Below are positions 10,295 to 20,145 of a DNA stretch of 64,000 nt, piece by piece. The position numbers and the translations under genes are program-made. The DNA is from Aspidapion aeneum (lineage: Eukaryota > Arthropoda > Insecta > Coleoptera > Brentidae): NCBI GenBank assembly GCA_963576565.1, contig OY755038.1, positions 64,260,908 through 64,324,907 on the forward strand. The letters run 5' to 3'. Position 1 is the stretch's first letter. Every line of letters begins with the position of its first letter. Under the pieces are notes generated by a model. It did not search any database. It had not been told where the DNA came from and worked only from the letters and a program-made list of their open reading frames with translations.

Positions 10295-11774
10295 TTTGGA
10301 GAAACGTCCAGATTGGAAGGTTTTTCTTTGGTTTGAATTTTAAAGTTATGTCATCAATATATGTGTTCTTGCTCTTGCAAATAAGCAGCTGAAGTCTTCA
10401 GGCTTTCTTCAACAGCTTGGCGTATTAAATCATATTCCAAACGCTTTGTCTTAGATTTTGGACTTTCCCTGAAATGTTCTTCTCTGTTCATATATTTTGG
10501 ACAGTCAGGAAATTTGGTGGGAATAGCAGCTAAAAATTTTAAAAACCTAAACCTCTGATAGGAATGGAATTTCGCCTCTTTGACCAACTATTACCAAAAA
10601 AAATTGTTTGTCACCAACACTTTGAAATGCATGTGAACATTTATAAAATATACCCTGTACATTATTTGGCTCAGCTCGGGTCGGCTCTTTGACTTACCTT
10701 TTTTAAGTTTATTTAGTGGCACATCTAATACTTCTCCTGTGTTTGTGAAATATTTTATGGAACGCTCAACTTCCTCACTTTTAAAGTGCAATTCATACAC
10801 CTAACAATTTTGGAAAAAACATCATTACGAGTATATTAAAAAATAAATGGATCCATGACGGATCTGATACATTCCTAGATAGCTTTTAGATTAGCACACT
10901 TCAAGTGAACTCCATGATATATCAGCATTGAAAATACTTTTTTGTTAATATCTCAAAAGCGAAAGCTCATACGAAGCTTTTAGACAAATTATTGGGAGAA
11001 ATAGTCTACTACATTCCGAAAACCACATATTGATGTGATGCTCCGTTAAAAAGTTAGAATGTTAATTGCCCAAAAACTGTTAGCATCAATGGATAACACT
11101 ATTTTACCTAAAAATTTTATGAAAATCGGTTAAGCGGTTTCGGGGCTATCGTGTTACGGACAGACGTATACACACACACAGACAGACATCACGACGATAT
11201 TGCTAAGATAGATCAAAATATACACCCAGTGGCGGATCCAGGATTTTCTGGGGAAAGGGGCCAAAGTGGCAGCAAATACCAAATGTATTTATTTTTGTAG
11301 TTTCTCGTAGGTCTGAGCTGTGAAATTTAGCTTCAAAAGGTGGTCCAAATGCGCCGCCGAAAGATGTTGAAAACTTCAGTAGATTTTGTTAACAGATTTA
11401 AATAAGTGATGCAGCAGAACTAAAAAATAATCTTTGTCTGGAGGTGGGGGGCGGGAGCGAGGGGGTGCCCGAGCCCCTCTGCTCTCCCACCCCTGGATCC
11501 GCCACTTAATACACCCAAATAAAATATTTACCGCGTTATCTCAAAAAAAAATACTACCTTCTCTAGTCGTTGCTGCTCAGGCTAGGAAGGTAAAAAACAC
11601 AATCTAATATATTTATACCATTGACCACTTGGTTGGAAAAAAATCTTCCCGCTTGATAGCATGTTTTCATTTCTTGACAAGTTCTCCATCTTTAGAAAAT
11701 TTAAAAATTGAGTATCTTTTTCCTTGATTACTCTAATTGGTTTTGCAATTTGGAACGGCGCAGCGACCTGGCAT
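10295..11774 (-). pseudogene. THAP-domain gene, decayed, split by the BEL/Pao insertion
   Basis: THAP domains are Cys2-Cys-His zinc-binding DNA-binding modules found in P-element transposases and cellular regulators. Exon 1 (11774-11619) starts MPGRCAVPNCK and contains SIFKFSKDGELVKK and HAIKREDFFPTKW. It has a TAG at codon 14 and a TGA where a Trp is expected at codon 36. The donor GTATAA follows. Exon 2 (10800-10698) begins after TTAG with VYELHFKSEEVERS; the Cys of the C-x2-H pair is Tyr. Its donor GTAAGT is canonical. Exon 3 (10529 onward) carries AAIPTKFPDCPKYMN and joins exon 2 in phase. After a frameshift, NLPIWTFLQTT runs into the BEL insertion, and the frame may continue left of 4439. 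The family is certain enough. Whether it is a host gene or a P-like transposon is open. Confidence 0.7.
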
Positions 11775-12310
11775 CTCTAAAAAAATAGGAACACAATTTT
11801 CTGAGCCATAAATTCACCAGCACTTATATAAAATAACCTCAATTACAAGATATTTGAACCGAATTTTAAAAAAAAATAGAACCACTGGATAACCTAGAAT
11901 TCACTTAAGGTCGGAACCGAACCGAACCTAAACCCACTATTCCCCTGGCTATCGTATCACTACACTATGTGATTACCCGACAATACCCCAAGAATCCCAA
12001 GATTCACTATAAATGCACCGTAAAAGTGAACACATAGTCCATTTACAACCCCTTGACTAAGCACTGAAAAATCACAAACACGACAAGGTAAGTAATCACC
12101 ATTACCTGAAAATGCTTCTAATCAATGACGCAAGCTCTTGGCTACATATTTCCTTTAAAAAATGAATAAAAAATCCAATCTGAAACACTTTTTTCGCTTC
12201 AAAAATGTCAACGCCATCAAATGTAAACAAACAATCGATTGCCCTAAGGAGACGCCATATTGAATTTTACTTCTGAAGTTCGTACGCTTTATATACAGGT
12301 CGTGGTGACT
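10845..12310. repeat. 1.4-kb dispersed repeat, diverged copy at 24510-25870
   Basis: The two blocks keep the same order of landmarks: CTATTAGCACACTT-type start, GTCTACTACATTCCGAAAAC, CAGACAGACATCACGACGAT, the hAT MITE, AACCCACTATTCCCCTGGCT, TTTTTTCGCTTCAAAAATGTC and TATATACAGGTCGTGGTGAC. Divergence is about 10 to 15% with indels. It lies in the first intron and upstream flank of the THAP pseudogene. Shorter copies of its first 350 bp occur at 18655, 46855, 47245 (inverted), 49190 (inverted) and 52560 (inverted). Confidence 0.7.
11227..11507. mobile_element. hAT-type MITE, CAGTGGCGGATCCAGG ends
   Basis: The left end CAGTGGCGGATCCAGG matches the right end CCTGGATCCGCCACTT as an inverted repeat. 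Flanks read TATACACC and AATACACC, an 8-bp target duplication with one mismatch. The element is inside the 1.4-kb repeat, and the copy at 24813 sits at the same place, so both descend from one insertion. No coding capacity. Confidence 0.8.
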
Positions 12311-12399
12311 TGGGAAATTTAACAAAAAGTTTAAAAAATAAGTTTGACAAACTATAGCTTTTGACAAATTTGACGTAGACAACTAATGGTTACGTCAAA

Positions 12400-12640
12400 A
12401 TGTTAGTTTTTTAAAGAGCTTTGGAACGAGGTATCACTCGATAGGGGTTTCAAATCTAAAATTTAAAGTTGACCGCCCCTATGCCGCCCCCTAATGCAGG
12501 AGCAGCACACTTACCTCTTCATAAAATAGACTTTTTGATGTTATAAATCACTGCCAAATATGGTTCAGTTATCTTTAATAGATCAGTTATTTGGGTGGAC
12601 TCGGACTTTTGGGACACCCTGTACATAAAAGCAGGTACGG
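12400..12640. repeat. Inverted copy of the 2932-3160 repeat
   Basis: Reverse complement of the block at 2932-3160, including GGGACACCCTGTAC at the right end and the CCGCCCCTATGCCGCCCCCTA core. After it comes AAAGCAGGTACGGTTTTGCA, as at 2698. Confidence 0.6.
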
Positions 12641-13261
12641 TTTTGCAAGGTAATGTCCATTTCTAAAATCTGTTCTCAGGAACATTTTTGGGTGTTTTTT
12701 ATTGGTTTATAAATTTTTTATTGGTTTATAATTAAAAATACTATGAAACATTTGTAGCACGCACTCCTTCGTGTGATTCAGAAATCTACCTATTCGTTTT
12801 AGAGATATTTGCCTCCAAAGGTACCATAGAGCGATAAAAAAAAACATTTTTTTTATACATTTCTTAGACAAAAGTTTAAAAATCCCGAAACAAATCGACT
12901 TATTTTTGATCGAAGGAACATTTTTTAATCACTCTGTTTATTTTATTATTTTATTTTTTATAGCTCCATGGTAATTTTTGTAAGTATTTCTCAAATACGA
13001 ACTAATAAATTTTCAATATTTATACACGGTTGTGAAGACCCTTAAGAGATCTTTAAAACAAGCTATCGCATCCACTTTGCCCATTCAAAATATAGAGGTA
13101 AAATTTCCTTCTTAAAGGGGTTGTGTGCTACGAAAATTTCAAGCCTTCCTTTCTTAAACAAAATCGAGGTGTCCTAGCATTTTAACATAAACTCATAAAG
13201 ATAGTTAAAACACCCTGTAACATAACCAGGCAGTCTAAAAGAATCCAAGAAAAACCTTCTT
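12641..13261. other. AT-rich spacer, nothing recognised
   Basis: No coding frame, repeat arm or RNA gene could be supported here. A few homopolymer runs are the only structure. Confidence 0.5.
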
Positions 13262-13457
13262 CCCACATAGCACAAATCAAAACAACGTTAAAAACACACA
13301 CATTTTTAAGTGTAATAGGTCGCTTTTTAACGCTATTTTTATAACCACGTTAAAAACACACCGAAATAACGTGGTTTTGAAAACAACGTTAAAAAGCGAC
13401 CTATTAAACTTAAAAAAGTGTGTGTTTTTAACGTTGTTTTGATTTGTGCTATGTGGG
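13262..13457. mobile_element. 196-bp palindromic MITE with 70-bp TIRs
   Basis: The left arm starting CCCACATAGCACAAATCAAA pairs with the right arm ending TTTGATTTGTGCTATGTGGG over about 70 bp with few mismatches. A second smaller palindrome, CCACGTTA...TAACGTGG, lies in the centre. Flanking bases TT/TT are too short to assign a superfamily. Confidence 0.85.
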
Positions 13458-13689
13458 TTCTAGCCGCTCAAAAACACAGAAAAGACCGAAAGAAAGACAA
13501 AAAAATTCGAATTTTGAAGGCTAAGAAAAAAAATCTGTGGGTGGACGGCAAATCTGATTAGGTATGACCGAGAGTATGACCATTGTTTTATGACTAAAGA
13601 TTTGCGTAAATGATTTTGTTGCTTTGCTGTACCTAGCTACATTTTTTGAAAAAATCATGGTACATCAAATAAACTGACATCTTTTTTTA

Positions 13690-15148
13690 AATAATATTTT
13701 GGCCCCAACGCAATCGGGTTTTCGAAAATCTCACAGTACAACAACAGCTTTACTAAAAGTAACTGATGACATACTTTCTGCCTCTGATTAAAAGCTTCAC
13801 TCGGTGCTTATTTTTATTGATTACAATAAGGCATTCGACACCATGGTTCATTCTGTCCTTTACTTAAAGCTAAAATACTTTGGTTTAGACCTGAAAAGCA
13901 TTAATTTTTTTAAATCTTACTTCTCGTTTAGACGTCAAAGAGTATTTTTTATTGGCTCTTACTCGGATTATGTCATCTTGGATAGAGGTGTTTCTCAAGG
14001 AAATATTTTAGGGCCTCTAATATTCTCTATCTATACTGCGGATTTCTCGGCCTTTCTAAGGTTTTGCACTTAACATCAGTTCGCTAACAATCAACAAATC
14101 TACTATTTTTTCGCTCTTGAAAATGTCAAAACTAGCGTCGAAAAGATCAATAGCGACCTGGAATCTATCACTCAACTCTCTGAAACCCACGGTTTAAAAC
14201 TAAATAGCTCCAAGACTGAGATGTTGGTCTTTGGTAGCAATACAGGGCAGCTGTTGAATCATGCTGATTTTAAGATCAGACATCACAATACCATACTAGA
14301 AGCCTCAAACTTCTGTAGAAACTTGGGTCTATGGTTAGACTCTGACATTGGATTATCTGAACATGTTTTTGTTTTGCTTCAAAATTCATATGCAAAACTG
14401 CGAATTCTATACATTTATAAGAACACTATTGGTAATGAAACAAAACTCAGACTGTGTGATAGCCTTGTTCTATCACAACTTTCTTACTGTAGCATAATTT
14501 TTTGGCAAGGGTTCACAGAGACAGAAATAGTCTACAGAAAGTCCAAAATTGATGCCTACGCTTCAGTTGTGGTTTTCGCAAGTTTGAACATGTTACTGAA
14601 AAATTCGCTAAGTCTGGCTGGTTGAACCTGCAACAAAGATATGAAGTCCAATCGGGTCCAAGTTGGATTGGATCACATAAACTTCTTAAAAGGAACTCAC
14701 CGAGATATTTAGCTGAAAAACTAATTAAAACTGACCCAACACATGGCTGCTCTACCCGACACGGTCATCTCCTGAGGATGCTGAATGAAAGATCTTTTAG
14801 TTATACTGCTGTCAGTTATGTCAGTTTCAAATAATACCTCAAAAACATATTAAAAACGTTAATTAATTCATTTTGTCCTGAGCATGCCTCGACTGAACTC
14901 CATAAAATTGATTTTTTTTTAATATGATTAATATATTAGTACCATATTAATTTTGTTAACTGTATTTAAATTTTTGGGTGATTTTTTTTATACATAAGGT
15001 ATATGTATATAGTAGGAATCTACAAATGGCAGTTTTTATATGTAAAATAATCACTGTATGAATATTGGAGGTGGTTATATGGAAAAGCGTAGTTATACAA
15101 ATATCGCCATCTCCAAAAAAATGAAGGCAAAATTATTATTATTATTTA
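13690..15148 (+). pseudogene. 5'-truncated non-LTR retrotransposon, RT with FANN in place of YADD
   Basis: ORF2 of a LINE-type element copies its RNA at the insertion site. The frame shows TQSGFRKSHSTTTALLKV, FIDYNKAFDTMVHSVLYLKL (first catalytic Asp kept), GVSQGNILGPLIFSIYTADF and LKLNSSKTEMLVFGS, in the order of non-LTR reverse transcriptases. The catalytic box reads HQFANNQQIY, so both Asp residues of YADD are Asn. TAA stops at 13789 and 14071 and a frameshift near 14600 add to the damage. The C-terminal tail (SPRYLAEKL, STRHGHLL, ERSFSYTAVSY) fits the CR1/L2/jockey-type group. The 3' end is a short (ATT)n run near 15132. The N-terminus and endonuclease are missing. The exact clade is not certain. 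Confidence 0.85.
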
Positions 15149-15199
15149 CTTGAAAACAGCTAACACCACCATTTTATATTGTGAAAAACAAACACTTAC

Positions 15200-15335
15200 T
15201 TGGTCTGTCCAATAATGCACTGCTTGGAATCTCACCATCATCTATTCCATTAAACAGTTGAGCTAAAGTTTCGTTTTCAGTTACAAAAAAATTGAGCAAT
15301 ACATAAATTAAAAAATTTCCACACAATAATTTCAT
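15200..15335 (-). CDS. Candidate first coding exon with signal peptide
   Basis: The minus strand opens with ATG at 15335 in a favourable AATA context. It encodes MKLLCGNFLIYVLLNFFVTE followed by a polar segment NETLAQLFNGIDDGEIPSSA and LLDRP, 45 codons plus one base. It then meets a strong splice donor (A|GTAAGTG). A short basic start, a hydrophobic core and a polar stretch are what a secreted-protein first exon looks like. The next exon was not found, because the downstream direction is occupied by the LINE and the THAP pseudogene. I do not recognise the family. It could be a chance frame, but the donor supports a real exon. Confidence 0.4.
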
Positions 15336-15959
15336 TATTTATAATAATTTAGTTGTTTAATTATTTTAAGCAATTTTATTAACTTACGATTCACTTAACT
15401 TATTTTTTAGTCCAATATATTTGCTCTAGCACATCACTTAATGTTTTTTTATTAGTTATTAATTGATTAGTTCTTCACAACCCACTTGTCACTTTTTTGT
15501 TTATCGCCCTTTGAATTTCTGTATATATAGTAATTAACCCGTTTTAATTATTCACGCAATTAATTAACTAATAATTAGATTTTCTCCTGTGACACACAAT
15601 ATAATTTGCTATTAAAATTTTATTATTATTATGTTCAATTAATTAGATAAACCTACAAACATAAATATGTTGCACTAAACAATATTTGGCTAGGTTTTAT
15701 ACAAGATATGTTTAAACAATATAGGTAGCAGTTATGTATTGTTTTATCAGCTATGTATGTTAAATTTAATTTACTTTATTGTTTATGTTTAATTTTCATC
15801 TTCTATAAAACTGATTTCGGTTTTTTACAAAAAAATCTATTTTTATAAAATTTTACACTCCTTTTTATGATTGTTTTGCACTTTATTATTCCATTTTTTA
15901 CTTTGCAGCAGGATGTAGGCAATTAAAACTTAACGCCGTTATTACTTAAATCTTTGGTT
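15336..15959. other. AT-rich spacer upstream of the candidate exon
   Basis: Very AT-rich sequence with no recognisable frame. It would hold the 5' untranslated region or promoter if the exon at 15200-15335 is real, but I see no clear initiator or TATA arrangement to commit to. Confidence 0.4.
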
Positions 15960-16320
15960 TGATCATCACCATCACATTACGTCACGCAATCACCCCCATC
16001 ATCCCGTAAGTCAGTCGCGCGTGACATCGCCGAAATCCTGCAAAGCTTTTCGATACGTGGTTTTTCGCGCGTAATTTCTAGCAAATCCTGCGGAGCTTTT
16101 GGTAAAGCAGGCCGTGTTCGAAAAGCTCGTCGACACGTTCCGTGAAAGACTATGTTACCGGAGCCGGCGTAAGAGCGTCGCAGGCGGCATTGAAACCAAC
16201 GGACGATTCGCGCTTGTCAGATGAATGCTGCTGCTTGGTCCTCCTTCGGCGGTAAGATGAGGTGATAGCACAAACCGGAAACGATACCGGAGCTTACTTA
16301 TGTTTTTGTTGTCGTCTATA
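15960..16320. other. GC-richer, CpG-containing island
   Basis: The base composition rises sharply compared with the surroundings, with many CG dinucleotides and the partly repeated word AAATCCTGC-GAGCTTTT at about 16033 and 16082. No convincing frame was found. Possible donor-like GTAAGATG at about 16252. It may be a promoter or untranslated exon of a host gene. Confidence 0.35.
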
Positions 16321-16435
16321 TTAATTGCTTTTTGGAAGTTTTTATTTTAAATTGAATAATTTTTTGTGTCAAAAGTGTTGAAATTGATGGTTTGCTTTAG
16401 GAGATTTCTATTTTAATCCCTGGACGATTATTTTT

Positions 16436-16504
16436 GACTGCCCGTGAGGTGAGGTGAGCATTCAACAGAGGTGAGCGCTCACATCACATCACGTCACGGG
16501 CCGT
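16436..16504. repeat. Perfect-ended hairpin
   Basis: GCCCGTGAGGTGAGGTGAGC at about 16441 pairs with GCTCACATCACATCACGTCACGGGC at about 16479 with a few mismatches, and a small loop with GAGCGCTC lies beside it. It may be the centre of a small palindromic element. Confidence 0.55.
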
Positions 16505-16691
16505 CAAGAATAAACTTCCTGGTCCTGGTTCGAAATATTTTGACAACAGTTCGAAAATAGTTAAATGCATACGCCGATTTAACGTGATAAAATTTAGGCT
16601 TTACATTTGAGTAAAGTTATTAATTAAAGATTATATTATTGGCCAAAAACATGACATTATCAGTTCTTGTTGTTTGTCCAAGTTTTCTAAA

Positions 16692-16745
16692 ATGCCTCCA
16701 CAAATTTCCGAATTTGACAAAGCTCAAATTTTGGCCAAGAAGTGG
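16692..16745 (+). pseudogene. Possible Tc1-like transposase N-terminus fragment
   Basis: ATG at 16692 opens MPPQISEFDKAQILAKKW, which resembles the first residues of the helix-turn-helix of Tc1-like transposases (pattern LSEFEKGQI). The similarity stops abruptly and the frame enters CT-rich low-complexity DNA. This looks like a deletion derivative. Weak, because only 18 residues support it. Confidence 0.35.
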
Positions 16746-16749
16746 CGTC

Positions 16750-16880
16750 TAGTGTGCGTGCGTCTAGTGTTGCCGCCGAGACGAGAGACTGTCGCCTCTC
16801 GTCTCGTCTTGCCCTCTCTCGACAAGACAAGAGAGCGAAAATCCTTTTCGTCGAGAGATTCTCGTTTCTCTCGTTCTGGT
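16750..16880. repeat. CTCTCG/CGAGA low-complexity block
   Basis: A run of GACGAGAGACTG, CTCTCGTCTCGTCTTG, CTCTCGACAAGAC and GAGAGATTCTCG forms several small self-complementary segments. No protein meaning is assigned. Confidence 0.5.
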
Positions 16881-16899
16881 TTAATAAATTTTAAGGATT

Positions 16900-18029
16900 T
16901 ACTATCTGTTCGTATTGACGTATTATAGAGCTAAGCTGATATTTATGTACTGTTTTTTTAAATAAAAAGTATGCAAAAATTGTCACATATTCCTTTCTTG
17001 ACAATATTATGGTCTGATAAATTCATTATTTATATTATTAATGCGCTATATCTGAAAAGGCTGTGTAAATATTTTTAAAATAAGAACGAATCAAAAATCT
17101 AATTGTTTTGGATTTAAAAAAATAATCCTCCTATCAAAATTTCACATTTATAAAAAACCGATTTCGCTCTTACTTGGAGGTTAAATATAATTGTATAATA
17201 ATAAAATTAAGTATAATTTTAAAACCCGGGACCGTAGCTTACTACTTGCAAATAAATAGTTCTATGTAAGCATATAACGAAAGAAAATTTAGATAAACGT
17301 GTTTAAGTCCAGAAATGGTATTTTGTGATTATTATTAGCATAACGCTCAAAAAATACAAACAAATGTTCATTCTATCCAAGTTGACACAGCTATAGGGAT
17401 CAATTTTATTGAATTTTTTACATCACAATAATCGTAAGCAGATAAAACACACATTATTTCCACAGTCGCCAATTTTATTTTAGCACCCATTTTTAAGAGC
17501 AGTACAAAACTAATTTAAGGTTTTTATTTTTTCTGACAGTACAAATATTTTTTCGTAAAAACAATGTGAAACATTTATAATTTATAGTAAATTATTATTA
17601 GGATTAAAATAAATCCGGCCCGGAGATTAACTCTGAATGACCAGCCATCGTTGATTTCACCGAGATCAAAGATCGCCAGCCGGCTTATTTATCTGTTTGC
17701 TGGGTAACCTGTGGTAAAAATATCCCTAGATTTTTATTTACAATTTAATATCTCAATTGCTGTGCCGCCTCGTGGTCGCCGCGCCGCCGCGCCGCCACGC
17801 CGTCCGTCGGCATGCATCAAAGGGCTATTTAATGGGTTTACCCAAGCATTTAGCTAAATACAATGTTTTATTGCTTTATTTTTAAGGATCTATATGATTA
17901 ACAAAATACAAAATAATCTTTTATCAACGAACACTTGGGATTTTAGGTACAGTTAAAATAAATAAAGCGATGCTGATATAAATCACGAGACATGGGAGAC
18001 AAGACTTTAGCATTGGACATTGGACTTAC
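16900..18029. other. AT-rich spacer with a GC-rich island at 17590-17830
   Basis: Most is AT-rich without frames. At 17590-17830 a GC-rich stretch contains CCGGCCCGGAG, GATCGCCAGCCGGC and a run CCGCGCCGCCGCGCCGCC. No open frame crosses it on either strand. It may be a regulatory island or noncoding exon. Confidence 0.35.
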
Positions 18030-18260
18030 CGAATTGCTTTATTGACTGCCATTCTCTCCAAATGTTAATTTTTTTGATATTCCACAGTGGCTATCTCTAG
18101 TATAAACGTCTCCAATCTAGAAATAAAAATCAGGTATAAGTATATCTATTATTTACAGAATGAAAATTAAAAATATATAGATAAACAATTGCAAAACTTA
18201 CTTTGGTTTTGATTTTAATTGCACAACTTTCTTTCTGGTTATGATGAAAGCCAAAAGCAA
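18030..18260 (-). CDS. Two candidate small exons separated by an 85-bp intron
   Basis: On the minus strand an exon ending CAAAACCAAA has a donor GTAAGTT (exon end 18202). After 85 bases a TTTATTTCTAG acceptor opens an exon (18116-18030) that ends at another donor GTAAGTCC. The two join in phase. The second exon translates as IGDVYTRDSHCGISKKLTFG plus ENGSQ before a TAA, and the first has a TAG at 18246 or nearby. Splice signals are good but the stops argue for a pseudogene or untranslated exons. No family recognised. Confidence 0.3.
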
Positions 18261-18654
18261 ACTAAACAGCTAGCGTCCCTTTCACCGCTGTTTGGTAGGG
18301 GACGCTACCTTTGACAAACGTTCTGTAAATAAACAGCTTCGTGCTCTTCACAAATGCGTTTGTTGATATTACAAACATTTTATGCTTATAAACATTTGCA
18401 TTTCTGACTGGTGCAAAGATAGGTTCATTGTAATAACGAAAAATATTAACGATGCTCATAATTTGTGTTTTTAACACCACACAATAAACGGACTTTTTTC
18501 TTTTCATTAATTTAAAGTTAACAAATGCAGTTTGTGTTATACACAAAACAAAATTATCTCAATAAACGCAGATTTATTGTATTAACAAATACGATCATAA
18601 ACCAATGTACGGTATTTGTGGTCACTAACACAGTATTCGTTAATATAATAAATA

Positions 18655-18850
18655 AACGGATCCATGGCGGATCTGATACCTTCCTAGCCCATTAGCACAC
18701 TCCACGCTATATCAGCCCTGAAACAGTTTTTTGCAAATATCTGAGAAACGAAAGCTCCTATGAAATTTTTGGTTGCTACATAATATATTCAAAAAATGTG
18801 TTCAACTTTATTTTAAATATTGATGCGATGCTTCGTTAAATAAATCTTAT
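18655..18850. repeat. Fragment of the 1.4-kb dispersed repeat
   Basis: Starts AATAAACGGATCCATGGCGG and continues through ATCTGATACCTTCCTAGCC and TAGCACACTCCACG to ATTGATGCGATGCTTCGTTAAA, matching 10845-11060 in order. It is truncated after the first 200 bp. Confidence 0.7.
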
Positions 18851-19227
18851 ATATTTTTAATTTTTAAAGAAATTATGACCAAACTCTTGGAAAACATCAA
18901 AAACTCCCATAATTCTAATTTCCTCCCCTCCCCTACATGTAAAAATATGTAAATGTAACATTGCCCACTTCCACAAACGCTAGAGAGCTGAGCTTTAGAA
19001 TGCCGATAGGAACTTTGAAAAAACTTGAGAAAACAATACAGAAACCTCAAAATTTTAATTTACTTCCCTCCCCTATAAATGTAAAATTATGTAAAAGTAA
19101 CATTACCTACTTCCAGAAACGCTAAAGAGCTGAACTTTGAAAGGCCGATAGAAACTATGATAAAACCAAAGGAAAAAATTTAAAAACCTGAAAATTTTAA
19201 ATAAGGAATTGCAAAAGTTTTAAATAA
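18851..19227. repeat. Diverged direct duplication, ~160 bp
   Basis: The words TCCCCTCCCCTA-ATGTAAAA, AAGTAACATT-CC-ACTTCCA and AAACGCTA-AGAGCTGA occur twice, at about 18920-18995 and 19063-19135, in the same order. No coding content. Confidence 0.55.
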
Positions 19228-19661
19228 TATAAACAACAAGTGAAATTAAAGAAAGAAAAATTAGAAAAAAAGTTTCTGCTTCGGCCGGGGATCGAACCCG
19301 TGACCTCTTGCTATCTAGGCAAACATTCCACCACTGAACTGCCGAAGCCATACATAAATTTTTCGGTAAACTTATACCTATGCAGGCTCCGGTGTCTCAA
19401 TACAAGAACGAGAGACTCTCAGGGTATTAACCCGACCAAGTCATCCAACTGATCTCTAAATTCTTCTTTCCCACTGACAAAGGTATGATAACTCAAATTA
19501 GACGTAAAGATCAACGCCTGAAAGCATGAGATCACCTTTTCGTGTGTTAAAATTTCTATTCGCAAAATGGGCGATTTGCCAATATAATTATCAAATACCA
19601 AATTGCATATAATGCAAGGACCTAAAACTATAAACAACAAGTAAAATTAAAGAAAGAAAAA
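19228..19661. repeat. ~33-bp direct repeat flanking the tRNA-like segment
   Basis: ATAAACAACAAGTGAAATTA plus AAGAAAGAAAAA at 19228-19262 recurs with one change at about 19629-19661. The segment between holds the tRNA-like gene. The pair could be an unusually long target duplication or the edges of a local duplication. Confidence 0.55.
19278..19348 (-). tRNA. tRNA-like gene (tRNA-Gly-like body, anticodon AGA), possible pseudogene or SINE head
   Basis: The minus strand folds as a 71-nt cloverleaf. The acceptor GCTTCGG pairs perfectly with CCGAAGC. The D arm is GTTC-AGTGGTGG-GAAT. The anticodon arm is TTTGC-CTAGATA-GCAAG, and the T arm holds GGGTTCGATCCCC. GTTCGATCC gives an intact box B. A discriminator A and, a few bases later, TTTTTTT would end RNA polymerase III transcription. 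The body resembles tRNA-Gly, but the loop gives AGA (Ser) without the long variable arm of tRNA-Ser and has T at position 37. It is more likely a mutated copy or a tRNA-derived SINE head than a working tRNA. Confidence 0.5.
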
Positions 19662-19774
19662 AAAAAGGGGGGAAGAAAGTAGAAAGAAGGAAGAAAGAAG
19701 TTTTAAATTATATGTTGCAGATTTTACTACTTTAAAATTTAAATATTATTCGAATCCTTTAATAAGGTGTGAAA

Positions 19775-20145
19775 TAATAACAAAAACATTTTATGTAATA
19801 GATGCCAAGTATACGAAAATGATATTCCGTAAAAAGAATTCAGATAAAAGTAAAGCCAAGTTCTCCAATACAAATTTTAAAATGAAAGGTTCTTACTAGT
19901 TTGGAAATGTTTTTCGAAACTTGGCTATTACGGTTGGTTGCAAATGACTCTTAGACACAGTGCTAAGTTGAATGTAAATAAGTTTGGCTGTAATAGCAAA
20001 GTTTAAAAAAACATTTCAAAACTAGTAGAACCTTTCATTTTGAAATTTGTATTGAAGAACTTGGCTTTACTTTTATCTCAAATCTTTTTGCGGAAAACAA
20101 TTTTTGCGTTCTTGACTTTTTTTACATGAAATGTTTTTGTAACTG
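19775..20145. mobile_element. Palindromic foldback MITE, ~160-bp arms
   Basis: The left arm (about 19778-19937) and right arm (about 19985-20145) are inverted copies. Shared words include AAAAACATTT-ATGTAA, AGATAAAAGTAAAGCCAAGT, AATACAAATTT-AAAATGAAA and GGTTCTTACTAGTTT-GAAATG. The central 45 bp is unique. No protein. Confidence 0.8.
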
